DNA from: Williamsia muralis NBRC 105860
GTDB taxonomy: Bacteria > Actinomycetota > Actinomycetes > Mycobacteriales > Mycobacteriaceae
Length of the DNA stretch: 64,000 bases
Direction: 5' to 3'
Assembly: GCF_001598915.1 (NCBI RefSeq)
Contig: NZ_BDAP01000003.1
Coordinates: 620,001-684,000, forward strand
Shown one piece after another: positions 34,872 to 41,884 of the stretch (positions are counted from its first letter, which is position 1; every line of letters starts with the position of its first letter). The notes under the pieces are model-generated. The model did not search any database. It was not told where the DNA came from and saw nothing but the letters and a program-made list of their open reading frames with translations. The position numbers and the translations under genes were made by a program.

Positions 34872-35690
34872 TCAGGAATCCGAGAGCAGATGACGCTGGT
34901 AACGACGCATCCCGGAAATCCAACGGTCGTAATCCGACCCCTTGTTACGGTAGAAGTCCAGTACTTCCGGATGCGGGAGAATCAAGAATTTTTCCTGTTC
35001 GACCGCGGCGAGAACCTGGACCGCCACGTCTGCCGGTTGAAGTACCGCACCCGCGCCGGTCACCGCGCTGGCGGCGACCGAAGCGCCCGGCTGGTCGGTC
35101 TCGAACCCTGAGCGGAGCAACTCGGTCTCCACTCCCATGGGACACAGACAACTCACTTTCACACCCTGGTCGCCGTAGGTGACCGAGAGCCACTCGGCGA
35201 AGCCCACTGCGGCGTGCTTGGAGACCGAGTACGTGGCCGAACCGATCTGTGTCAGCAGACCTGCCGCAGACGCCGTCGACACGAAATATCCGCCGCCACG
35301 CTCGATCCATCGCGGAACGAGCAACCGCGCGGCACGGACGTGGGCCATGACGTTCACCTCGAGGGCGATGTCCCAAAGGTCGTCGGGAGTGTCCAGGCCC
35401 AGTCCGGCGGTGGTGCCGGCGTTCGCGAAGAAGATGTCCACCGGCCCGAACTCACTCTCGGCGCGGTCGACAATCCGCTGGAGCACACCTTCATCCGCGA
35501 CATCTCCGCCCTCCGCGACAGCACGGCCATCATGCGAAGCGTTGATCTCGTCGGCAACGGCCTCTGCCTTGCCCGCGTTGAGGTCTGCGATCACAACCCG
35601 GCTGCCGGCCTCTGCCAGAGCGCGACTGAGGGCCGCGCCGATTCCGGCTCCACCGCCGGTGACAACAGCAACTTTCTGGGCTACGTCCAT
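34872..35690 (-). CDS. Short-chain dehydrogenase/reductase
   Basis: A 272-residue classical SDR with T-G-G-G-A-G-I-G (about 11-18), N-A-G-T (about 90), Ser in S-T-A-S-A-A and Y-S-V-S-K as Tyr-Lys pair. It may oxidise or reduce the hydroxy group of an acyl-CoA intermediate. The ATG at 35690 is chosen since TACGAT ends 7 bases upstream; there is no Shine-Dalgarno and the frame extends back into non-coding sequence. It is first in the operon with the acyl-CoA dehydrogenase and phosphotransferase. Confidence 0.82.
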   Translation of the reverse strand: MDVAQKVAVVTGGGAGIGAALSRALAEAGSRVVIADLNAGKAEAVADEINASHDGRAVAEGGDVADEGVLQRIVDRAESEFGPVDIFFANAGTTAGLGLDTPDDLWDIALEVNVMAHVRAARLLVPRWIERGGGYFVSTASAAGLLTQIGSATYSVSKHAAVGFAEWLSVTYGDQGVKVSCLCPMGVETELLRSGFETDQPGASVAASAVTGAGAVLQPADVAVQVLAAVEQEKFLILPHPEVLDFYRNKGSDYDRWISGMRRYQRHLLSDS

Positions 35691-35697
35691 CTCTGCG

Positions 35698-35703
35698 ATC
35701 GTA
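35698..35703 (-). promoter_or_regulatory. -10 element of the SDR operon (leaderless type)
   Basis: TACGAT on the minus strand ends 7 bases before the ATG at 35690. It lies just ahead of the stop of the upstream cupin gene, so the SDR operon has its own start. Confidence 0.45.
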
Positions 35704-35709
35704 GGCGAG

Positions 35710-36174
35710 TCACCCGGCGGCGACGGCACACGCGGGGGCGGGCGCGTCCTCGAAGAGCGGGTCACCCAAGGGCTCCAGATAGGCGACGTACAGGACCACG
35801 GGAACAGTGCCGAGGTTACGTCCGACGTGGGTGTTGGCGACCCCACTCGGTTCGTTGATGAAATCGCCCGTACGGAAGATCTGGGGAACACAATCGGGAC
35901 CCGGATGGGTCAGGGTGCCCGCACCGACGAATCCGACAACCGGTCCATCGTGGTAGTGCCACCCGGTGGTCCCGCCCGGAGCGATGGTGATCTCACGCGC
36001 CACCACGTGGACACCGGCCGGGATGAACGGGATCAATTCGGCGGGAATCTCGAAATCGGCGAAAGTCTTCGCCGAAATGTCTTTGCTGGGCGTCGCCGTG
36101 GCAGTGGCCGTGCCGACGAACAATGCCGCCATCACCAGCAGAACTGCGGTCACAGACCGGATGAGTTGTTTCAT
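35710..36174 (-). CDS. Secreted cupin-fold protein
   Basis: A 154-residue exported single-domain cupin. A signal peptide (M-K-Q-L-I-R then hydrophobic residues 8-25, cleavage near T-A-T-A-T-P) is followed by the first cupin motif with G-W-H-Y-H-D-G-P (about 77-84), giving two His metal ligands. A later His is in A-N-T-H-V-G. It is likely a metal-binding protein in the periplasm or outside. TACTCT ends 6 bases before the ATG and no Shine-Dalgarno is seen. Divergent from a membrane-protein gene. It has only 19 bases to the SDR downstream. Confidence 0.8.
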   Translation of the reverse strand: MKQLIRSVTAVLLVMAALFVGTATATATPSKDISAKTFADFEIPAELIPFIPAGVHVVAREITIAPGGTTGWHYHDGPVVGFVGAGTLTHPGPDCVPQIFRTGDFINEPSGVANTHVGRNLGTVPVVLYVAYLEPLGDPLFEDAPAPACAVAAG

Positions 36175-36180
36175 TTGCTG

Positions 36181-36186
36181 AGAGTA
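36181..36186 (-). promoter_or_regulatory. -10 element of secreted cupin gene (leaderless type)
   Basis: TACTCT on the minus strand ends 6 bases before the ATG at 36174. Confidence 0.45.
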
Positions 36187-36212
36187 ACGGCGATCGAGCC
36201 GCCTCACGCGGT

Positions 36213-36241
36213 GTTCGTTACGAACCCGATCGTTCGAGAAC
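36213..36241. promoter_or_regulatory. Paired GTTC/GAAC dyads in the cupin-membrane protein gap
   Basis: GTTCGTTACGAAC (36213-36225, perfect 6-base arms) and GTTCGAGAAC (36232-36241) lie between divergent genes. They look like repeated regulator sites. No adjacent regulator gene is present. Confidence 0.5.
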
Positions 36242-36300
36242 CGGCCGCCGTACAATTCTTGCGCACAGCCGGATTGCCCGGTTTCACCACGAGGAGCGAC

Positions 36301-37404
36301 GTGACACGTTCATCCAACCGATCGTCCCGCCTCGGCTTCTTCACTCGGAACGCCGTGGGTTTCAGTTCGGCAGAGGCGTTCATGATCATCGCGATCACCA
36401 CCATTCTTCTCACCCGGGGTTACTTGTGGATCACCGACTATCCGCAAGTCGGGGGCGGAAACCTACACATCGCCCACGCGCTCTACGGCGGAGCGTTCAT
36501 GATGCTGTCGCTGCTGATCAGTTGGTGGCTGCTGGGGTTCGGCGCCCGATTGTTCTGTGTTGTCCTCGGCGGTATCGGTTTCGGTCTGTTCCTCGACGAG
36601 GTGGGCAAGTTCGTCACCAAGGACAACGACTACTTCTACGGACCTTCCGCCGAGATCATGTATGTACTGGTCGTTTTCGTTCTGATCGTCGGTCGGGTCC
36701 TACGAGAGGTTCGACCTCTGAGCGCTCACGAGAAGGTGTCGTCAGCAGCTTCCATCGCGGCCGACGGGGTTGCCCGAGGTCTGGCCCCGCACCGGCGGGA
36801 GCTCGCGCTGCGCCTGGTCGAGGAAGCCGAGGAGATGGGCTACGACAAGGTTGCGGCGGAACACATTCGTAGCCTTCTGCTGACATCGGGCATCGCATCT
36901 GCGCGGTTGTATGCGCTGTCGCAGTGGGCTCCCCGCTTGATCCCATCGTGGTTCCGAAGTCCGCGATGGCTGCCGATCGTCGGTTGGCTGATGACCGTGA
37001 CCGCGGCGCTGGCGTTCGGCTTCGGGCTTCTCGGCATCGCGATGAACGGGATCTACCTGGACGACGACAACGTGACGTTCGAGTTGGCGGGCATGAGCAT
37101 GGCCACCGCCATCCTTCTCCTGAGTTCGACCGTCACGCTTGCTTTTTCACTCCCGGCGATGGTGATGCTGCGTAGAACCGACAAGATGTGGCCGCTGCAT
37201 TTCCTGCGGTACGGCGCACTCACCTTCACGATGCTCAATGCGTTGGTCGATTTTGCAACCGAAGGATTCGCCGCTTTGATGAACCTGTCTGTCGGGCTGT
37301 TCACCCTGGCCATCATCTCTTACCGGATCGATGTCCGTGCCAGGGTGGCCCGGCCTCGGGCACACGAGGAAGCGTTGGCGGCAAGCACTCCCGTGGGCGA
37401 CTGA
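36301..37404 (+). CDS. Polytopic membrane protein of unknown function
   Basis: A 367-residue protein with about eight hydrophobic helices: roughly 22-42, 56-95 (two), 115-135, then a soluble helical part 140-215, then four helices to 345. GAGGAG lies 4 bases before the GTG start. A conserved-looking loop F-L-D-E-V-G-K-F-V-T-K-D-N-D-Y-F-Y-G (about 98-115) is rich in charged residues just inside or outside the membrane and may be functional. I recognise the loop from hypothetical membrane proteins but know no function. Upstream dyads suggest regulation. The long open frame before 36301 is not coding. Confidence 0.75.
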   Translation: MTRSSNRSSRLGFFTRNAVGFSSAEAFMIIAITTILLTRGYLWITDYPQVGGGNLHIAHALYGGAFMMLSLLISWWLLGFGARLFCVVLGGIGFGLFLDEVGKFVTKDNDYFYGPSAEIMYVLVVFVLIVGRVLREVRPLSAHEKVSSAASIAADGVARGLAPHRRELALRLVEEAEEMGYDKVAAEHIRSLLLTSGIASARLYALSQWAPRLIPSWFRSPRWLPIVGWLMTVTAALAFGFGLLGIAMNGIYLDDDNVTFELAGMSMATAILLLSSTVTLAFSLPAMVMLRRTDKMWPLHFLRYGALTFTMLNALVDFATEGFAALMNLSVGLFTLAIISYRIDVRARVARPRAHEEALAASTPVGD

Positions 37405-37420
37405 GCCGCTCGGTACTCCG

Positions 37421-37480
37421 CCTCAACCGAGGTAGCGGGGCCTCAACCGAGGTAGCGGGGCCTCAGCCGAGGTCGCGGGC
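37421..37480. repeat. Three tandem 20-base repeats at the end of a flavoprotein gene
   Basis: Two identical copies of CCTCAACCGAGGTAGCGGGG (37421-37440, 37441-37460) are followed by a third with two changes (37461-37480). The third holds the last codons and stop of the flavoprotein gene on the minus strand. Each copy contains a CCTC-N4-GAGG dyad. Confidence 0.9.
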
Positions 37481-39124
37481 GAGTGCGCGTCCGGCCGCCC
37501 GGCCGGAGAAGATGCAGCCACCGAGGAAAGTGCCCTCGAGCGCGTTGTAGCCGTGTACCCCACCGCCACCGAAACCCGCGACCTCGCCGGCTGCATACAG
37601 ACCTTCGAACGGCTCACCGGACGGCCGGATCACCTTCGCATCGAGATCGGTCTCCAGCCCACCCAGCGTCTTTCGGGTCACCAGATGCAGGCGGACGGCA
37701 ATCATCGGGCCGTATTTCGGGTCTTGCAACTTGTGAGGCCGTGCCACCCGGATGATCTTGTCACTGAGGTAGTTTCGGGCATTGCGGATCGCCATGATCT
37801 GCATGTCCTTGGTGTATTTGTTGTCCAGTTCGCGGTCGCGGGCCACCACTTCGGCTTCGATGCTCGCGAAGTCGAGCTGGGGACCTGTGGTGATCTCGTT
37901 CATCCCGGCCACCAGATCGCGGAGATTGTCGCGGACGACAAAGTCGATGCCGTGCTCCTTGAAGGCCTCGACCGGACCCGTTGCGCCTTTGCGGACGCGC
38001 TGAAGGAGAAGCTTGATGTCTTTTCCGGTGAAGTCCGGGTTCTGCTCCGAACCCGACAGGGCAAACTCTTTTTCGATGATCGCCTGGGTCAGGATGAACC
38101 AGGTGAAGTCGTGGCCGCCGCGAGTGATCGTTCCCAGTGTGCCCAACGAGTCGAAACCGGGGAAGTTCGGAACCGGTAGCCGTTTGCCCGTGGCGTCGAG
38201 CCACAGTGACGACGGGCCCGGGATGATCCGAATGGCGTGGTTGGGCCAGATCGGGTCCCAGTTCTTGATTCCCTCGGGGTAGTGCCACATGCGGTCGCTG
38301 TTGACGATGTTGCCGCCGGCGTTCTGGGTGATCTCGAGCATTCGACCGTCCACGTGCGCGGGTACGCCGGTAATCATGTGTGCTGGGGCAGGCCCGAGAC
38401 GGTCTACCGGCCAGTTCTTCTTCACGAGGTCGAAGTTGCCGCCGATGCCTCCTGAAGTGACGACCACAGCTTCGGCACGGAGTTCGAACTCGGCGGCGAC
38501 TTCACGACTCGACGACACCCCTCGCCGCTGGGTCGAGGGCACCAGGACAGATCCCCGGACGCCGACTGCCGCCCCGTTCTCCACGATGAGCTCGTCCACC
38601 TGATGCCGGTACTTGATGGTGACCAGACCCTTGGCAGCACCGTCGAGAACCGGTTCGCGGAACACCCGGACCACCTCCGGGCCCGTCCCCCAGGTGATGT
38701 GGAATCGCGGGACAGAGTTGCCGTGGCCGGCAGCGAGACCGGAGCCACGCTCGGCCCAACCGACGGTCGCCATCACCCGCAGGCCCAGATCGTGCAGATA
38801 CGAACGCTTTTCGCCGGCGGCGAAGTTCACGTAGGCCTCGGCCCATTGCCGCGGCCAGTGGTCCTCACGGTCACGATCGAATCCGGCGGAACCGAACCAG
38901 TCCTGTCGGGCCAGTTCGACCGAATCCTTGATGCCGAGTCTGCGCTGCTCGGGGGAATCGACGAAGAACAGACCACCCAGAGACCAGAAAGCCTGCCCAC
39001 CCAGGTTCTGTTCGTTCTCCTGTTCCAGCACCGCCACGCGCTTGCCGGCCTTCACCAGTTCATGGGTTGCGACCAGCCCGGCCAGCCCGCCCCCGACCAC
39101 AATGACGTCAAACCTGTCGGCCAT
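37463..39124 (-). CDS. FAD-binding dehydrogenase, KsdD-related (Rv0785-like)
   Basis: A 553-residue flavoprotein of the fumarate-reductase/3-ketosteroid-dehydrogenase family. FAD-binding G-G-G-L-A-G-L (about 11-17) and the following E-Q-E lead the N-terminal Rossmann fold. G-G-G-V-H-G-Y-N-A-L-E-G-T-F-L-G-G (about 520-536) closes the FAD site. It resembles the conserved mycobacterial protein Rv0785 as I recall it. Catalytic Tyr residues of true steroid dehydrogenases cannot be placed with confidence. GAGGAGG lies 8 bases before the ATG. Tandem repeats follow the stop. Confidence 0.85.
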   Translation of the reverse strand: MADRFDVIVVGGGLAGLVATHELVKAGKRVAVLEQENEQNLGGQAFWSLGGLFFVDSPEQRRLGIKDSVELARQDWFGSAGFDRDREDHWPRQWAEAYVNFAAGEKRSYLHDLGLRVMATVGWAERGSGLAAGHGNSVPRFHITWGTGPEVVRVFREPVLDGAAKGLVTIKYRHQVDELIVENGAAVGVRGSVLVPSTQRRGVSSSREVAAEFELRAEAVVVTSGGIGGNFDLVKKNWPVDRLGPAPAHMITGVPAHVDGRMLEITQNAGGNIVNSDRMWHYPEGIKNWDPIWPNHAIRIIPGPSSLWLDATGKRLPVPNFPGFDSLGTLGTITRGGHDFTWFILTQAIIEKEFALSGSEQNPDFTGKDIKLLLQRVRKGATGPVEAFKEHGIDFVVRDNLRDLVAGMNEITTGPQLDFASIEAEVVARDRELDNKYTKDMQIMAIRNARNYLSDKIIRVARPHKLQDPKYGPMIAVRLHLVTRKTLGGLETDLDAKVIRPSGEPFEGLYAAGEVAGFGGGGVHGYNALEGTFLGGCIFSGRAAGRALARDLG

Positions 39125-39271
39125 CACGGCGCCTCCTCGCGTCCAATACCCGGCATGACGTTCACCCGGCGCATCCGAACAGAGCATAAAGAACTACGCG
39201 GGAGGCAGTCCGAGCTACGGCGGCTTTGCGAATTGCCCGCACCGCCGAGGCGCGAAGAAGATACTTGGGGC

Positions 39272-39655
39272 GTGGTGACAACGGACAGTGGAGAAGACGG
39301 CCACGAACGGCAGCGTTTCCGGAAACTGGCGCAAGCGGCGATGAACGCAGACGTCACTGTCGGGCAACTGGACACGATCATCGGCGACCTCGGCGGGGCC
39401 CTCACCGACTTCGACAGGGCGATGGGCGAATTCGACAGGACCCTTGGCAGTTTCGGCGCAGCCATGGACGACTTCTCGGCGACCCTTGCGCGGGTGGACA
39501 GCACGGTCACGAAAATGGTTGCGGTGGTCGAACGGATCGAACGTGTTGTCGGACGGGTGGAGAACATCGTCGATATCACCGAAAGGCTGATCGCACCGGT
39601 GGCATCTGCCGAGGCGATGGTGCGTGACCTGCTGGGAATCGGACGGCGGCGCTGA
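39272..39655 (+). CDS. Small helical (coiled-coil-like) protein of unknown function
   Basis: A 127-residue protein predicted nearly all helical. Residues 40-115 show a repeated pattern of D/S-F-x-x-x-M/L with hydrophobics every three to four positions (L-T-D-F-D-R-A-M-G-E-F-D-R-T-L-G-S-F), like a phasin or an amphipathic coil. The end is basic (R-R-R). GATACT ends 6 bases before the GTG at 39272, so the start may be leaderless; a second GTG is at 39275. Alone between flavoprotein and AraC genes. Not recognised; a phasin-like or membrane-surface role is only a guess. Confidence 0.65.
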   Translation: MVTTDSGEDGHERQRFRKLAQAAMNADVTVGQLDTIIGDLGGALTDFDRAMGEFDRTLGSFGAAMDDFSATLARVDSTVTKMVAVVERIERVVGRVENIVDITERLIAPVASAEAMVRDLLGIGRRR

Positions 39656-39669
39656 CGGTCACCGCGACC

Positions 39670-40518
39670 TCATTCCCGCCGGGCGGCAGACCGCACGTAG
39701 TCGCTGGGTGTCCAACCGACAACAGCCTTGAACTCGCGGGCCAGGTGCGCCTGATCGGAGTATCCGAGTGACGCTGCCACATCCGCTACCGACATCTGGC
39801 CTTCACGCAGGGCGAGTGCAGCGTCTTGCAACCGGCGACGTTGGATCAACCACTTGGGGCTCAGTCCCGTTCGATGTACACACAACCGCTGAAGGGCGCG
39901 CGTGGACATGTTCACCGCATCAGCGAGTTCGGCGACGCGGCGCGGCCCGTCATCGTCTTCGACCACATCGACGACCCGGTTGATCAACTCGCCTTCGTCA
40001 TCGATCTCCCACTCCGTGGCCCAGGCGAGGTATACGGACAGGACCTCCTCGTAGGCGCGCTGATCCGATTTCGAACGTGAGCGCATCGCCGACCGCACTG
40101 CTCCCGCGACATCACCCCGGCCGGGGATGGGCAGAGGCTCACCGATCGGCAACACCGGTCCGCCGGCCGTCGCACCCGCCATCGATCTGCCTGTCATCAG
40201 AGTGATCGCAGCGGGTCGCAGCAGAACTGCCGCGGCCCAGCTCATTCCTTCGAGCTTCTGCTCACTGGTCCCCTGACTGACGCAATACAGCGCCGCCTTG
40301 TCCGGCTCGACGACCACGTTCCCGCCGGGGTGTTCGAGGACCGGTTGAACGATCGGTGCCGACAGGTCCCAGGATGCGATCCAGACATGTCGTAGAAGGC
40401 TCCCGGCCCGATGTCCGGGAGGGACCGGGAGGCGTGAGATGTGTACGCCACCGGCGCCTGGGCGCAGGTCACCACGAGGCCCGGCGGGCCCATGGTGGGA
40501 ACTGTCGCGTTTCTTCAA
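39670..40518 (-). CDS. AraC-family transcriptional regulator
   Basis: A 282-residue regulator. The C-terminal AraC domain (about 180-280) has both helix-turn-helices (V-N-M-S-T-R-A-L-Q-R-L-C and V-A-A-S-L-G-Y-S-D-Q-A-H-L-A-R-E-F-K). The N-terminal part is a DUF6597-type ligand-binding domain. The start is a TTG with AGGGTGTGAG about 6 bases upstream. It is divergent from a VOC-family gene with only 35 bases between, and the two share a promoter region. Confidence 0.85.
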   Translation of the reverse strand: MKKRDSSHHGPAGPRGDLRPGAGGVHISRLPVPPGHRAGSLLRHVWIASWDLSAPIVQPVLEHPGGNVVVEPDKAALYCVSQGTSEQKLEGMSWAAAVLLRPAAITLMTGRSMAGATAGGPVLPIGEPLPIPGRGDVAGAVRSAMRSRSKSDQRAYEEVLSVYLAWATEWEIDDEGELINRVVDVVEDDDGPRRVAELADAVNMSTRALQRLCVHRTGLSPKWLIQRRRLQDAALALREGQMSVADVAASLGYSDQAHLAREFKAVVGWTPSDYVRSAARRE

Positions 40519-40540
40519 GCGCTCACACCCTGCGTCGGTG

Positions 40541-40547
40541 GATTATC
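40541..40547. promoter_or_regulatory. Shared, symmetric -10 of araC and VOC genes
   Basis: GATTAT (plus, 40541-40546) ends 7 bases before the VOC ATG. On the minus strand GATAAT (40547-40542) overlaps it almost completely and points to araC. The two predicted transcription starts would be about 19 bases apart. Confidence 0.5.
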
Positions 40548-40553
40548 GCCTTC

Positions 40554-41060
40554 ATGAGTACCCACGCTGCCAACGGGCAATTCACCGATCACGGAATCCC
40601 CCACGGCTATACCTCCCTCACACCCTTCATCGTCGTCACGCCTGCTGCCGAGGCAATCGAGTTCTACAGCAACGTCTTCGGGGCACGCGTTGAACAGCGC
40701 ACCGACTTCCCCGGTCCCGACGGTCAACCGATTGTCGCGCATGCCGACCTCGACTTCGGGACGGGGCGGCTGCAACTGGGCGACCCCAACCCTCAGTATG
40801 GACTGGTGCCGAGGCCAGACGGGGACTCCGACTGTTACTCGATGGCCATCTACGTCACCGACGTGGATGCCGTGGTGCAGCGGGCAGTCGATGCGGGTGC
40901 GATCATCCGCGAGGAGGTACAGACCTTTGTCTCCGGTGACCGCTTCGGCTCGGTGCGCGACCCTTTCGGGGTCAGATGGTCGGTGATGACCCGGATCGAA
41001 GACCTCTCCCCCGTCGAGAGCGCCTCGAGAATCGAGGAGTGGGCCAAGCAGCAGGGCTGA
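40554..41060 (+). CDS. VOC-superfamily (glyoxalase-like) protein
   Basis: A 168-residue vicinal-oxygen-chelate protein of the PhnB-like type with two beta-alpha-beta-beta-beta units: T-P-F-I-V-V-T-P-A-A-E-A-I-E-F-Y (about 22-37) and Y-V-T-D-V-D-A-V-V-Q (about 103-112), ending D-P-F-G-V-R-W-S-V. His and Glu ligands are partly conserved. Such proteins act as glyoxalases, dioxygenases or resistance proteins. It is divergent from the AraC regulator, which probably controls it. The start is inferred leaderless or with a very short leader. Confidence 0.82.
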   Translation: MSTHAANGQFTDHGIPHGYTSLTPFIVVTPAAEAIEFYSNVFGARVEQRTDFPGPDGQPIVAHADLDFGTGRLQLGDPNPQYGLVPRPDGDSDCYSMAIYVTDVDAVVQRAVDAGAIIREEVQTFVSGDRFGSVRDPFGVRWSVMTRIEDLSPVESASRIEEWAKQQG

Positions 41061-41128
41061 CGAAGCGTCGACCCGGTGACCGATCAATTGCCTTGCCCGG
41101 TCTCGTGCCCGCCTGAGAGCATCACCGA

Positions 41129-41875
41129 ATGCTCGATGACGTCTTCTTCGCCGCTCACCGGGGACTGCCCCGCGAGGCACCGGGGTCGGTCGCGACGACT
41201 CGATTGCTGTTCAGGTTGGCCGACGTGAAGACACCCGTTCCTCACGTCCTCGATGTCGGCGCCGGAACCGGTCCTGCCACAATCGTTTTGGCGAAGCTGG
41301 GGGCTCGTGTGACGGCCGTGGACACTCATCGGCCCTTTTTGGACGACCTGCTGTCCAACGCGATCACCGCAGGAGTGGCGGATTCGATCTCCGTCGATGA
41401 GGTCACGATGGAGGCACTCGACTATCCCGACCACCGTTTCGACCTCATCTGGGCGGAGGGTTCGGCGTACATCATGGGCGTCGGCAACGCGCTCAGGCGG
41501 TGGCGACGGCTGCTTGCACCCGGTGGTGCCGTCGTACTGACCGACGCCAACTGGCTGACCACAGCTCCGAGTCGCGAAGCGGCCGATTTTTGGCTATCCG
41601 CTGCTCCCGAAATGCGGACCGTCGCCCAGAGCATCGATGCGGCCCAGGCGCTGGGCTGGGTGGTGGCAGCGACATACCTGCTACCCGACAGCGACTGGGA
41701 CGAGCTGTACGGCCCGCTGGCGGCAAGCATCAACCGCCTGCGCCATGAACAGCGCGCCGACGACGAAGCCCTCGACATCGTCGAGAAGGAAATACACATC
41801 CGTCGCCGGTTCGGTGCAGAGTACGGCTACGTCGGGTACGTGCTGCGTCCCGCGCAGACGATCACCGATGCGTAG
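41129..41875 (+). CDS. SAM-dependent methyltransferase (class I)
   Basis: A 248-residue methyltransferase with SAM motif V-L-D-V-G-A-G-T-G-P-A (about 38-48), acidic V-D-T-H-R-P (motif II), and F-D-L-I-W-A-E-G-S-A-Y (about 107-117). The type is UbiE-like with unknown acceptor. GAGAG lies upstream of the ATG. Its TAG stop forms the first three bases of the -10 of the next gene, so the two are adjacent but transcribed separately or with an internal promoter. Confidence 0.78.
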   Translation: MLDDVFFAAHRGLPREAPGSVATTRLLFRLADVKTPVPHVLDVGAGTGPATIVLAKLGARVTAVDTHRPFLDDLLSNAITAGVADSISVDEVTMEALDYPDHRFDLIWAEGSAYIMGVGNALRRWRRLLAPGGAVVLTDANWLTTAPSREAADFWLSAAPEMRTVAQSIDAAQALGWVVAATYLLPDSDWDELYGPLAASINRLRHEQRADDEALDIVEKEIHIRRRFGAEYGYVGYVLRPAQTITDA

Positions 41876-41878
41876 CGT
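41873..41878 (+). promoter_or_regulatory. -10 element of epimerase gene, overlapping previous stop codon
   Basis: TAGCGT starts with the TAG stop of the methyltransferase and ends 6 bases before the ATG at 41885, a leaderless arrangement embedded at a gene end. Confidence 0.45.
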
Positions 41879-41884
41879 GGGCCC

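Noticed and set aside
36220-36237. A LexA-like (SOS) box, ACGAAC...GTTCGA
   Set aside because: Actinobacterial SOS boxes have 4 bases between the half-sites; here there are 6 and one arm base differs. Listed only as part of an unknown dyad pair.
35179-36300. Long in-frame extension of the membrane-protein gene
   Set aside because: It lies opposite two real genes (SDR and secreted cupin), has no family resemblance, and a GTG with a good ribosome-binding site begins at 36301.
37421-37480. CRISPR array
   Set aside because: The units are directly contiguous with no spacers, only three copies are present, and no cas genes are near.
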